Assembly: GCF_023231945.1 (NCBI RefSeq)
Contig: NZ_JAJLJH010000001.1
Coordinates: 310,001-374,000, forward strand
Direction of reading: 5' to 3'
Origin: Scleromatobacter humisilvae
Lineage (GTDB): Bacteria; Pseudomonadota; Gammaproteobacteria; Burkholderiales; Burkholderiaceae_C
DNA length: 64,000 bases
Part shown: positions 18,981-26,530 of the stretch, in pieces
How positions within the stretch are numbered: the stretch's first letter is position 1
How the letters are laid out: each line of letters begins with the position of its first letter
Made by a program: the position numbers and the translations under genes
Notes under the pieces: generated by a model
The model's input: the letters and a program-made list of their open reading frames with translations, nothing else
Told to the model about the DNA's origin: nothing
Databases searched by the model: none

Positions 18981-19397
18981 TCATCCGCGGCTCACGGCGT
19001 GCGCGTTGTTCTTGTCTCGCCAGGCCCGCAGCGTCGGCAAGGTGTCCCAAAGTGCGGCGTCGGCAGGTCGCTGTTCGAACGCCAATGCGTCCTCGGAGTC
19101 CAACGTCCCGCCCGCCGCCGAGATTGCAGCGACGAAGGCCTCGCGACAAGCCTCGGCAGCGGCGCGCACGTCCGCACCGGGCGCGGGAAGAGAGGGATCC
19201 AGCTCGTGAGCGGCCACCGCCGAGTGGCAGACCACCGCGCGCCCGGCCGTCACGCCCCTGGATTCGAGCACTTCACGGGCGGCTGCCAGTCCAGCGGCCA
19301 GTTGCTCGTCGTTCGCGTTCCAGACTCTCAACTCGAGCTCCCCTTCAACCTTGACGGATTGCTCGATCTCGCGGTTGTCCCGTTCGGCTTCGGTCAT
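18981..19397 (-). CDS. Hypothetical protein, 138 aa
   Basis: Not recognised. Starts MTEAERDNREIEQSVKVEGELELRVWN with GGAG nine bases before the ATG. The sequence is Ala/Glu-rich with predicted helices (LAAGLAAAREVLESRG; ADVRAAAEACREAFVAAISAAGG) and no signal peptide or membrane segment, so a soluble cytoplasmic protein. It lies 16 bases downstream of the small glycine-rich secreted protein on the same strand and may be co-transcribed with it. Confidence 0.6.
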   Translation of the reverse strand: MTEAERDNREIEQSVKVEGELELRVWNANDEQLAAGLAAAREVLESRGVTAGRAVVCHSAVAAHELDPSLPAPGADVRAAAEACREAFVAAISAAGGTLDSEDALAFEQRPADAALWDTLPTLRAWRDKNNAHAVSRG

Positions 19398-19413
19398 GGC
19401 GCAGGGCTCCGAG

Positions 19414-19659
19414 TCAGCGTCCGCCGGGTGCGCTTGCGGCCGCGGCCCGCTGTCGAGCCAGCGCCGCGTCTTCCTTGCGCTCCTGCTTGACCTTCATGTG
19501 GTGACCGACCGCGCAGCCCACGACTGCGCCGGCAATGGCATGGTGGCCCGCAACGTGGCCGCCGACGCCACCCACCGCGGCGCCGCTCAGGCATCCGGCA
19601 GCGAAGCTGGGCGCAGCAGCAAGCAGCGCAACAAGAGTGAAGGATTTCAGGCCGAGCAT
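19414..19659 (-). CDS. Small secreted glycine-zipper-like protein
   Basis: An 81-residue protein with a signal peptide (LGLKSFTLVALLAAAPSFAAGC), then a glycine/alanine-rich zipper stretch (LSGAAVGGVGGHVAGHHAIAGAVVGCAVGHH) containing five histidines, and a charged tail (VKQERKEDAALARQR). Such glycine-zipper segments associate with membranes in small envelope proteins. A cysteine follows the putative cleavage site but the context FAAGC is a poor lipobox. GGAG lies 6 bases before the ATG at 19659. Role unknown. Confidence 0.6.
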   Translation of the reverse strand: MLGLKSFTLVALLAAAPSFAAGCLSGAAVGGVGGHVAGHHAIAGAVVGCAVGHHMKVKQERKEDAALARQRAAAASAPGGR

Positions 19660-19734
19660 GGAAGGCTCCAGGAAGGTGGTCTGCCTTCCGGTAGCAAGGC
19701 GCAGTCCCATGCAGGGCAGGCCGTTGATCGCATG

Positions 19735-20772
19735 TCAGGACAAGCCTGGAAGGGACGGCGGCAGGCCGAATGCGGGAAGGACTGTCTCTTCGAAGCGGGT
19801 CACGGCGCCGATCCGGTCGCCCGCGACGGTGAGGACGAACAAGCCGACGCCCGGGATGCCGGTGGGCGTGCGCAGATAGACCCCGAATGCCGGCTGGCCG
19901 TTGGCTCGCGTCGGCACCAGCTGGAATCCCCGTGCCTGGCCGAAGACGAACGCGAAGAAGGCGGCCACGCTGTCCCGGCCCCGATATTCCAGCGGCATTG
20001 GGGGCATCGACAGGAAGACGTCGTCGGTGAACAGGGCCACCAGCGCGTCGATGTCGGCGGCTTCGTAGGCGCTGACGAACCTCGCCACGATCGAGGCCCG
20101 GGCGGCCGGATCGATGTCGGGCGGGCGCTCCGGCCCCGTCGTCGGCGGCAGTAGACGCTGCAATCCCGCACGCGCGCGCTTGAGGGCGCTCTTGACCGAT
20201 TCGACGGTCGTGCCCAGCATGCCGGCGACTTCGTCCGCGTGGAATCCGAGGACGTCGCGGAGGACGAGGACCGCCAGTTGGCGCGGTGGCAAGGCCTGGA
20301 GGGCGGTCACGAAAGCCAGCGACAGGGACTCGGCCCGTTCGTAGCGCGCCTCCGGACCGGGCGACGCAGCGATCGCACCGTCCGAGAGGGCGTCGGGATA
20401 CGGCTCCAGCCAGGAGATCTCGCCGAGGCCCGTGGGTGCCGGCGGTTCGATGCCCGGGATGTCCCATTGCTTCGCTGGACGTCGGCGACCGGCGCGCAGC
20501 GCGTCGAGGCACCGGTTGGTGGCGATGCGGTAGAGCCAGGTGCGAAGCGACGCGCGCCCGTCGAACCCGGCCAGGCCTCGCCAGGCGGCGAGCATCGCGT
20601 CCTGCAGGGCGTCCTCGGCGTCGTGGAACGAACCGAGCATCCGGTAGCAGTGCACCTGCAGCTCGCGACGGTGCGGCTCGGTCAGCGCCCGGAATGCCCG
20701 ACCGTCGCCGGCCCGCGCTCTCGACATCAGGTCCGTTCCCGCCAACGCCACCCCCGCCATTTCATTGCCCAT
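19735..20772 (-). CDS. ECF-type sigma factor with C-terminal SnoaL-like domain
   Basis: About 345 residues. Region 2 reads YRMLGSFHDAEDALQDAMLAAW and TWLYRIATNRCLDALR (residues about 35-90); region 4 reads LPPRQLAVLVLRDVLGFHADEVAGMLGTTVESVKSALKRARAGL (about 165-210). The last 125 residues (VARFVSAYEAADIDALVALFTDDVFLSMPP) form an NTF2/SnoaL-like domain, as in the TIGR02960/SigX5-type ECF sigma factors, where this domain tunes activity in place of an anti-sigma factor. The divergent neighbour encodes a DHFR-fold protein, a frequent companion. Several starts are possible (20784, 20772, 20760); 20772 has GGAA upstream. Confidence 0.88.
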   Translation of the reverse strand: MGNEMAGVALAGTDLMSRARAGDGRAFRALTEPHRRELQVHCYRMLGSFHDAEDALQDAMLAAWRGLAGFDGRASLRTWLYRIATNRCLDALRAGRRRPAKQWDIPGIEPPAPTGLGEISWLEPYPDALSDGAIAASPGPEARYERAESLSLAFVTALQALPPRQLAVLVLRDVLGFHADEVAGMLGTTVESVKSALKRARAGLQRLLPPTTGPERPPDIDPAARASIVARFVSAYEAADIDALVALFTDDVFLSMPPMPLEYRGRDSVAAFFAFVFGQARGFQLVPTRANGQPAFGVYLRTPTGIPGVGLFVLTVAGDRIGAVTRFEETVLPAFGLPPSLPGLS

Positions 20773-20809
20773 GTGCAGTTCCATTGTGGATAGACGTCGG
20801 CCCGGGCGC

Positions 20810-20838
20810 AAAGGGGGCGGTCGCGGAGCGCCTCCTTT
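20810..20838. promoter_or_regulatory. Imperfect 10-bp dyad between sigma factor and DHFR-fold gene
   Basis: AAAGGGGGCG (20810-20819) and CGCCTCCTTT (20829-20838) form an inverted repeat with one mismatch and a nine-base centre, in the 125-bp gap between the divergent genes. Two GGAACG elements follow on the plus strand (20866-20871 and 20886-20891), GGAAC being the common -35 core of ECF-dependent promoters. Autoregulation is a reasonable guess; no -10 was assigned. Confidence 0.35.
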
Positions 20839-20897
20839 TGCGGTGTCGCGGCGTCTAAAGCAGGGAACGTCGACAACACTGCGAAAGGAACGCGGAA

Positions 20898-21506
20898 ATG
20901 GGAAAGATCGTCATCAGCACCAACGCCGCCCTCGACGGCGTCGTCCAGGACCCGGACGGCCAGGAAGGCTTCGAGCGGGGCGGCTGGTTCCACCAGTTCG
21001 CGGGCGCCAAGGACCTCGAGGAATGGGTCGCCAACGAGACGCGGGAAGCCCAGGACGCCGAGGCGCTGCTGCTGGGCAGGAGAAGCTTCGAGTGGTTCGC
21101 GTCACGCGCGCCGGTCATGGCCGAGCGCGTCAGCCGCGAGTGGGCGGACAGGATGGACAGCCTGCCGAAATACGTCGTGTCGTCGACGCCCGACATTCCT
21201 CCGTGGAGCAACACCACGGTGCTGGGCCGTGATGTGGAGGAGGAGATCTCGGCGCTGAAGCGCAGGTGCGACGGGGACATCCTGGTCTACGGCAGCTATC
21301 AGCTCGCGCGCGCCCTGATGGCGCGGAGCCTGGCCGACGAACTGCGGCTGGTCGTCTTCCCGATCGTGCTGGGAGCCGGTCGGCGCCTCTTCGACGGGAT
21401 GTCCGACAAGAAGCCGCTTCACCTGGTCGACACGCGACGGATCGGCGACGGCCTGGTGCACCACACCTACGCGTTCGCGCCGGCTGGGATGGGAGCGACA
21501 TCATGA
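20898..21506 (+). CDS. Dihydrofolate-reductase-fold protein (RibD C-terminal family)
   Basis: Protein of 202 residues beginning MGKIVISTNAALDGVVQDPDGQEGF, typical of the DHFR-like/RibD C-terminal family. Other hallmarks are LLLGRRSFEWF, PKYVVSSTPDIPPWSNTT, DILVYGSYQLARALMARSLADELRL and FPIVLGAGRRLFDG. An NADPH-dependent reductase activity is likely from the fold, but the substrate is unknown and members often sit beside ECF sigma factors, as here. AAAGGAA lies about 10 bases before the ATG at 20898. The next gene overlaps its stop by four bases. Confidence 0.88.
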   Translation: MGKIVISTNAALDGVVQDPDGQEGFERGGWFHQFAGAKDLEEWVANETREAQDAEALLLGRRSFEWFASRAPVMAERVSREWADRMDSLPKYVVSSTPDIPPWSNTTVLGRDVEEEISALKRRCDGDILVYGSYQLARALMARSLADELRLVVFPIVLGAGRRLFDGMSDKKPLHLVDTRRIGDGLVHHTYAFAPAGMGATS

Positions 21507-21769
21507 AGGCAGGGAACCAGGATCCGCCTTCGTCCGCCGCGACGGAACGGGACTTTCTCTATCAGCGGCGTCTCGTGTCGATCCGCCCGTTCGTCACCGA
21601 TGATGGCGTCCCGGGGCTGAACCTGAGATTCGCGGGCGATGAAACGATGGCCGTGCGGATCGATGTCCCGCTGCTCGATCTCCTCCTTCAGGCGATCTGG
21701 CGACTCAAGTCGAGCCGGGGGCTCGAGCGCCAGCCCGCGCGTGACGCGCAAATCGAAAGATCGTTCTAG
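21503..21769 (+). CDS. Small hypothetical protein coupled to the DHFR-fold gene
   Basis: Not recognised. An 88-residue protein whose ATG overlaps the preceding stop (ATGA), so translation is probably coupled. It contains DFLYQRRLVSIRPFVTDDGVPGLNLRFAGDETMAVRIDVPLLDLLLQAIWRL, which looks like a small alpha/beta domain. No signal peptide. The coupling suggests a role together with the DHFR-fold protein. Confidence 0.55.
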   Translation: MKAGNQDPPSSAATERDFLYQRRLVSIRPFVTDDGVPGLNLRFAGDETMAVRIDVPLLDLLLQAIWRLKSSRGLERQPARDAQIERSF

Positions 21770-21817
21770 ACCGCCGCGCCAGCTCCCGCGATCCAGGGTC
21801 GCGCACGGCCTGCCGCA

Positions 21818-22486
21818 TCAGTCCAGCTTCCAGACGTACTCGACGTCCGTCGTCGTGCCCACGGGACGCCCCTGTTCGTCCGTGCCCACCTGCACCGGGC
21901 ATTGCGCGAGTGCGTCTGCTGCGGCCTTGTCCATCAGGCGATTCTCGCGTGACGAGCCCGAGGCCTGCAGGATCTGCGAGCCCGAGATGCGGCCGCTCGC
22001 GTCGACGCTGAATCGGATGCGCGTGACGCCCGTGACCCCGGCGCGCTGGGCCGCGGCCGGGTAATCCGGACGGCACTGCGACGCGCCGGCGTTGATGCGG
22101 GCGGCGCGCGCAAACACGCGCGCGACGGCGTGCACGGTGTCGTCGTCGTGCCTGCCGACCGAGGCGACGACCTCGTCGGTCTTCTGCGGATGGTCGTCGA
22201 CCTTCGCGGTGATCACGTCCGGCGGCGGCGGATCCGTCTTGATCAGCGGCGGCTCGACCAGCAGCGGACGGATCTGCGGCTTGGCCGGGTCCGGCAGCTT
22301 CGTCGGCTTGGGCTCCACCGGCTTGACTGGATCGAGCGGCGTCAGCGCGATCGTCGGCGGCTCGCCGGGCTTCTGCGCCAGCTTGGCGGTGACCAGCACC
22401 GCCGCCAGCAGCGCGTGCAGGCCGACGACGACGAGCAGGCCGACCGGGTGGCGGTCGGTGCGGCGTTGCGACAGGGCGAAGCTCAT
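21818..22486 (-). CDS. TonB-family energy transducer
   Basis: About 222 residues: a short cytoplasmic start, one N-terminal membrane anchor (VGLLVVVGLHALLAAVLVT), a Pro/Lys-rich periplasmic spacer with PVKPVEPKPTKLPDPAKP, and a C-terminal TonB-like domain with CRPDYPAAAQRAGVTGVTRIRFSVDASGRI. This domain contacts outer-membrane receptors or acts as a free-standing TonB. No exbB, exbD or TonB-dependent receptor gene lies nearby, so its partners are elsewhere. It reads away from lspA across a 270-bp divergent gap. Confidence 0.85.
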   Translation of the reverse strand: MSFALSQRRTDRHPVGLLVVVGLHALLAAVLVTAKLAQKPGEPPTIALTPLDPVKPVEPKPTKLPDPAKPQIRPLLVEPPLIKTDPPPPDVITAKVDDHPQKTDEVVASVGRHDDDTVHAVARVFARAARINAGASQCRPDYPAAAQRAGVTGVTRIRFSVDASGRISGSQILQASGSSRENRLMDKAAADALAQCPVQVGTDEQGRPVGTTTDVEYVWKLD

Positions 22487-22756
22487 GCGAAATCCTCCAG
22501 TGAGACCGATGGGGCGCGCGGACGGCGCGTTCGTCCTGGTGAAACGGGCCGGGCCGGCAAGCGGGGTGAAAACGATTTCCCGTGGATTTCCCTGATCCCC
22601 GCGACCCGGGGACGCGCGCTAGGCGACCCGACCCGCGGCGGTCAATGCGGACACGCCGCCCTTTCATACGTTTGCTAACAGTCTGGAATCGCTCGACAAC
22701 GGCTAAAGTAGATGCTTTTGCGCGGAGTCAATCCCGCATCCAATTCCAGCGTACGA
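22487..22756. other. Divergent region tonB-like / lspA
   Basis: A 270-bp gap that should contain both promoters. The right-hand part (about 22655-22735) is the least GC-rich, with CGACAACGGCTAAAGTAGATG, where TAAAGT could serve as a -10 for lspA; no good -35 was found at the right distance. This is the right boundary of the accessory block. Confidence 0.35.
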
Positions 22757-23266
22757 ATGGCCACCCGATCCCTTTCCCGTCCCGCCGGCAACGGCCCCTC
22801 GATGTGGCTGTGGCTGGGCATCGCCCTCGCCGTCGTCCTGCTGGATCAATTCGCCAAGGTGCTGATCGTCCGCGGCTTCGCCATCGGCGAGAACCGCACC
22901 GTCACCTCGTTCTTCGACGTCGTGCGCCTCGAGAACACCGGCATGGCCTGGTCGCTGCTCGCCAACGCGGGCGGCTGGCAGCGCTGGTTCTTCATCGTGC
23001 TGGCGCTGGCCGCGAGCGGCTTCATGATCTACCTGCTGGCGCGCAACCGCGCGCAGAAGCTGTTCTCGTTCGCGCTGGCGATGGTGATGGGCGGCGCGGT
23101 CGGCAACGTCCTCGACCGCATCACGCGCGGCGCGGTGGTCGACTTCATCTCGCTGCACTGGCACAGCGCCTACACGTTCCCGGCCTTCAACCTCGCCGAC
23201 AGCGCGATCACGCTGGGCGCCATCTGCATCGTGGTCGACGAGCTGCGGCGCGTGAGAAAGGGGTGA
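22757..23266 (+). CDS. lspA: Lipoprotein signal peptidase LspA
   Basis: Inner-membrane aspartyl peptidase that cleaves prolipoprotein signal peptides. It has 169 residues and four membrane segments. The catalytic aspartates are in [16 protein letters not shown] near residue 119 and [11 protein letters not shown] near residue 145; [11 protein letters not shown] and [10 protein letters not shown] are further family motifs. An in-frame start at 22712 exists, but 22757 gives the usual length. In related bacteria lspA follows ileS; here about 8.5 kb separates them. Its TGA overlaps the ATG of the next gene by one base. Confidence 0.97.
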   Translation: MATRSLSRPAGNGPSMWLWLGIALAVVLLDQFAKVLIVRGFAIGENRTVTSFFDVVRLENTGMAWSLLANAGGWQRWFFIVLALAASGFMIYLLARNRAQKLFSFALAMVMGGAVGNVLDRITRGAVVDFISLHWHSAYTFPAFNLADSAITLGAICIVVDELRRVRKG

Positions 23267-24096
23267 TGGCGATGAGTCGTTCGCCTTTCCCACTCCTTGC
23301 GAGCGCCGCCATCGTCCTGTTCGCGCTTTCCGCGCCCGCGGCCCACGCGGCCCTGTCCGCCGGCCTCGCGGCCAACGACCTCGAGGCGATGACCAGCGTC
23401 GAGCTGCGCGAGCGCATCGCGCACGGCGCCACCACGGTCATCGTGCCGATCGGCGGCACCGAGCAGAACGGCGCCCACATGGTGCTGGGCAAGCACAACG
23501 TGCGCGCGCACGTCCTGGCCGACCGCATCGCCGGCGCGCTGGGCAACGCCATCGTCGCGCCGACCATCGCCTACGTGCCCGAGGGCAGCATCCATCCGCC
23601 CGCGGCGCACATGAAGTACGCCGGCACGATCTCGGTGCCCGACGCCGTGTTCGAAGCCCTGCTCGAGGCCACCGCGCGCTCGTTCAAGCAGCATGGCTTC
23701 AAGGATGTCGTCTTCCTGGGCGACCACGGCGGCTACCAGTCCGACCTCACGCAGGTCAAGGACAAGCTCAATCGCGAGTGGGCCAAGGATCCCGCGTGCC
23801 GCGCGCACGCGCCGCTGGAGTACTACCGCATCACGCAGACCGCCTACGTCGCGGCGCTGAAGGCGCACGGCGTCAGCGATGCCGAGATGGGCTCGCACGC
23901 CGGCCTGGCCGACACCGCCCTCGCACTCGCCGTCGACCCGGCGCTGGTGCGCGAGGACAAGCTGGCGGGCCCCTACCCGGCCGGCGTGACCGGAAACCCG
24001 AAACGCGCCACCGCCGAACTGGGCGAGCTGGGCACCAAGCTGGTCGTCGAGACGACCGTCGCCGCGATCCGTCGCGAAACCCAGGCCCCGCGCTGA
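23266..24096 (+). CDS. Secreted creatininase-family amidohydrolase
   Basis: About 276 residues. It begins with a signal peptide (SPFPLLASAAIVLFALSAPAAHAA), unlike cytoplasmic creatininases. The metal-site block reads GGTEQNGAHMVLGKHN: the Glu is kept, but the creatininase His two residues later is Asn and the Asp eleven later is His; the second block is GDHGGYQ rather than NGHGGN. This suggests a variant metal site and an unknown amide substrate. Related signal-peptide-bearing family members with an EQNG motif exist in proteobacteria, so the change is probably a subgroup feature. The ATG overlaps the lspA stop (TGATG), implying coupled translation. Expected in the periplasm. Confidence 0.85.
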   Translation: MAMSRSPFPLLASAAIVLFALSAPAAHAALSAGLAANDLEAMTSVELRERIAHGATTVIVPIGGTEQNGAHMVLGKHNVRAHVLADRIAGALGNAIVAPTIAYVPEGSIHPPAAHMKYAGTISVPDAVFEALLEATARSFKQHGFKDVVFLGDHGGYQSDLTQVKDKLNREWAKDPACRAHAPLEYYRITQTAYVAALKAHGVSDAEMGSHAGLADTALALAVDPALVREDKLAGPYPAGVTGNPKRATAELGELGTKLVVETTVAAIRRETQAPR

Positions 24097-24123
24097 CTCA
24101 TCCGAACGCCGCACACTGACCCG

Positions 24124-25059
24124 ATGCCCGTCGCCGTCGACTACCCGATGCTGCCGCTGCTGGACATGACGCTCTTCCCCGGGAGCGAGACGTCGCTGTT
24201 CGTGGGCCGGGCGTTGTCGCGCGCGTCGGTCGAGGCGGCGGTCGCGAGCAACGGCGAGCTGGTCGTGGTGCGCCAGCGCGAGTTCGGCACGCTCGAATTC
24301 ACCGCCACCGACCTGCACACGGTGGGCACGCTGGCCACGATCACCTCGCTCACCCGGCTGCCCGACGGCACGCTCAAGATCACGGTGTCGGCGCACGACC
24401 GGGTGTCGATCGACGGCGTGCGCCGGGCCGACCACTTCCGCGTCTTCGCCACCACGCTGCCCACGCCGCCGTGCCCGCCCGCACGTTCCGCGCGCCTGCG
24501 CGCCGCGCTGCTGCGCCGCGTCGGCACCGCGCTGACGTCCGACCAGCTCGCCATCCTGCGCGACATCCCCGAGGCCGGCCGCCTCGTCGACGCCGTCATG
24601 CCGCTGCTGGCCGCGCCGAGCGCGCGCAGCATCCATCCGCACCACTCGCTGCACCAGGGCCTGCTGGAGAAGCTCGACGGCGAGCAGCGGCTGCTCAAGC
24701 TGATGAAGATGCTGCCGCACAACCGCCGCGCCGAGGTGCCGCACAACGGCGACTTCACGCAGGCCGTGCCGCTGCCCGGCTTCGACCCCGCCGGCGAGCC
24801 GCAGGCCCGCACGACGGCCGACGGCAGCCTGTGGCTCGTGTTCAGCGCGATGCCGCCGTCGTGGTTCCAGCCGACCGACTCCAGCGGCCCGCTGGGCCCG
24901 TGCACCGACCTCGACCGCCTGCTCGAGCGCGCCACCGGCTGCCCCGTGTTCTGGGACAGCATGAAGCTGCTGCTGATCGACAACCCGAAGCCCGATACCG
25001 TGGCCCGCATCGAGCGCTTCCTGCGCGGCGTGCGGCAGAGCTGGGCCGCGACGACCTGA
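24124..25059 (+). CDS. LON substrate-binding-domain protein without protease
   Basis: About 311 residues. The first 200 residues resemble the N-terminal PUA-like/helical domain of Lon (YPMLPLLDMTLFPGSETSLFVGRALSRASVEAAV; LVVVRQREFGTLEFTATDLHTVGTLATI), but there is no AAA ATPase or Ser-Lys protease domain. The C-terminal 100 residues include SLWLVFSAMPPSWFQPTD and RLLERATGCPVFWDSMKLLLID, not part of any Lon that I know. Stand-alone LON-domain proteins occur in many bacteria without a clear role. Likely cytoplasmic; lies 27 bases after the creatininase-family gene. Confidence 0.8.
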   Translation: MPVAVDYPMLPLLDMTLFPGSETSLFVGRALSRASVEAAVASNGELVVVRQREFGTLEFTATDLHTVGTLATITSLTRLPDGTLKITVSAHDRVSIDGVRRADHFRVFATTLPTPPCPPARSARLRAALLRRVGTALTSDQLAILRDIPEAGRLVDAVMPLLAAPSARSIHPHHSLHQGLLEKLDGEQRLLKLMKMLPHNRRAEVPHNGDFTQAVPLPGFDPAGEPQARTTADGSLWLVFSAMPPSWFQPTDSSGPLGPCTDLDRLLERATGCPVFWDSMKLLLIDNPKPDTVARIERFLRGVRQSWAATT

Positions 25060-25168
25060 GGCCGGCGGCTTCGAATCCCGGCGAGAATCGGGGCCGAAAC
25101 CCTGCACGCCGCGGAACGTTCCGTGCCGCGCCGCCTCGAACCCCGATTCCTGCAAGCGAAGCCAGTCC

Positions 25169-26416
25169 ATGAATGCCTATTCCCGCAGCGCCCTGTCGCT
25201 GCTCGCGCTCGCGGCGGTCGCCGCCATCGTCCACGCAGCCGACACGCCGGCCCCGGCCGCACCGCGCGCCATCGCCACCATCGCCGGCATGCCGCCGGTG
25301 GTCGACCCGAACAACCTCTACAGCGAGACCAGCGGCCCCGAACACGTCAGCCCCGCGCTGAAGGACGACCTGGTGCGCGTGTACGTGCCCAACCTGCGCG
25401 GCAACTCGGTCAGCGTGATCGATCCGGCGCAGATGAAGGTCGTCGACACCTTCAAGGTCGGCCAGGCGCCGCAGCACGTGGTCGTCGGCTACGACCTGCG
25501 CACGCTCTGGGCCGCCAACAACGCCGAGCGCAGCGCCAACGGCAGCCTGACGCCGATCGACCCGCGCACCGGCAAGCCGGGCAAGGCCATTCCGGTCGAC
25601 GATCCGTACAACATGTACTTCACGCCGGACGGCAAGTCCGCGATCGTGGTTGCCGAGGCGCGCCACCGGCTCGACTTCCGCGACCCGAAGACGATGGCGA
25701 TGCAGTACTCGATCGACGCGCCCAAGTGCGGCGGCATCAACCACGCCGACTTCTCCATCGACGGCAAGACCGCCTTCTTCACCTGCGAGTTCGACGGCTC
25801 GATCGCCAAGATCGACCTGGTCGAGCGCAAGGTGGCCGCCTACCTCGTGCTGCCGATGCCTTCGACGCGGTTGAAGGACAAGTTCGTCGCCGCCGGCGGC
25901 CCGACCACCGAGGTCTGCACCTCCCGCAAGGGCATGCCGCAGGACATCCGCTTCTCGCCCGACGGGAAGAAGCTGTACGTGGCCGACATGGAGGCCGACG
26001 GCGTCCACGTGGTCGACGCCGCGTCGTTCAAGGAGACGAGCTTCATCACCACGGGCGTCGCCGCGCACGGCCTCTACCCGAGCCGCGACGGCCGCAAGCT
26101 CTACATCGCCAACCGCGGCTCGCACAGGATCCACGGCCCGCGCCACGGCCCGGGCAGCGTGACGGTGCTGGACTTCGCCACCGACAAGATCGTCGCCAAC
26201 TGGCCGGTGCCCGGCGGCGGCAGCCCGGACATGGGCAACGTCACCGCCGACGGCAAGTACCTGTGGCTCTCGGGCCGCTACGACGACGTCGTCTACCGCT
26301 TCGACACCGCCAGCGGCGCGGTGCAGCAGGTCGCGGTCGGCCAGGAGCCGCACGGCCTGACCGTGTGGCCGCAGCCGGGTCGATACTCCTTGGGGCATAC
26401 CGGCAACCTCCGCTGA
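25169..26416 (+). CDS. Secreted YncE-type beta-propeller protein
   Basis: About 415 residues with a signal peptide (SLLALAAVAAIVHA). The rest is a seven-bladed propeller of the YncE/40-residue YVTN class: VRVYVPNLRGNSVSVIDP, MYFTPDGKSAIVV, DIRFSPDGKKLYVADM, GLYPSRDGRKLYIANRGS and VTADGKYLWLSGR are blade motifs, with phrases such as VGQAPQHVV and VGQEPHGLTV. Such proteins are periplasmic scaffolds or nucleic-acid- or metal-linked proteins; the ligand here is unknown. The structured leader at 26418 begins two bases after its stop codon. Confidence 0.85.
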   Translation: MNAYSRSALSLLALAAVAAIVHAADTPAPAAPRAIATIAGMPPVVDPNNLYSETSGPEHVSPALKDDLVRVYVPNLRGNSVSVIDPAQMKVVDTFKVGQAPQHVVVGYDLRTLWAANNAERSANGSLTPIDPRTGKPGKAIPVDDPYNMYFTPDGKSAIVVAEARHRLDFRDPKTMAMQYSIDAPKCGGINHADFSIDGKTAFFTCEFDGSIAKIDLVERKVAAYLVLPMPSTRLKDKFVAAGGPTTEVCTSRKGMPQDIRFSPDGKKLYVADMEADGVHVVDAASFKETSFITTGVAAHGLYPSRDGRKLYIANRGSHRIHGPRHGPGSVTVLDFATDKIVANWPVPGGGSPDMGNVTADGKYLWLSGRYDDVVYRFDTASGAVQQVAVGQEPHGLTVWPQPGRYSLGHTGNLR

Positions 26417-26417
26417 A

Positions 26418-26496
26418 CCTGAGGTATGCTCTGCGCCGCCTCAGCCCGGCCTGACCGGGCAAGGCAGCACCGCGCGCACTCCGGTGCGCTTTTTTT
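26418..26496 (+). ncRNA. Structured leader with terminator, candidate cis-regulatory RNA
   Basis: Directly after the beta-propeller stop, three hairpins line up: CCTGAGG (26418-26424) with CCTCAG (26439-26444); CCCGG (26445-26449) with CCGGG (26455-26459); and GCGCAC (26474-26479) with GTGCGC (26484-26489) followed by seven T's. A competing pair GCACCG (26467-26472)/CGGTGC (26482-26487) would break the last hairpin. Only 34 bases separate the T run from the next start codon, so a promoter for that gene must lie upstream and the terminator would sit in its leader. It may equally be just the terminator of the propeller gene. It matches no riboswitch class that I know. Confidence 0.4.
26474..26496 (+). 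terminator. Rho-independent terminator
   Basis: Perfect 6-bp stem GCGCAC/GTGCGC with loop TCCG and a run of seven T's (26490-26496). It is the best intrinsic terminator in the window and lies 58 bases after the beta-propeller stop codon. Confidence 0.85.
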
Positions 26497-26530
26497 CGTC
26501 TGCATCGATCGAATCCCAGGGAGGGATCAC

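Noticed and set aside
25060-25100. tRNA-like T-arm CTTCGAATCCCGGC
   Set aside because: The preceding bases belong to the end of the LON-domain gene, and no acceptor, D or anticodon stem can be built.
26418-26470. Possible 4.5S SRP RNA (order CTCTG ... AAGGCAG resembles E. coli ffs)
   Set aside because: The invariant GGAAGG tetraloop region and CAG partner of domain IV are absent; the loop reads CCTGA instead. Kept only as an unassigned leader.
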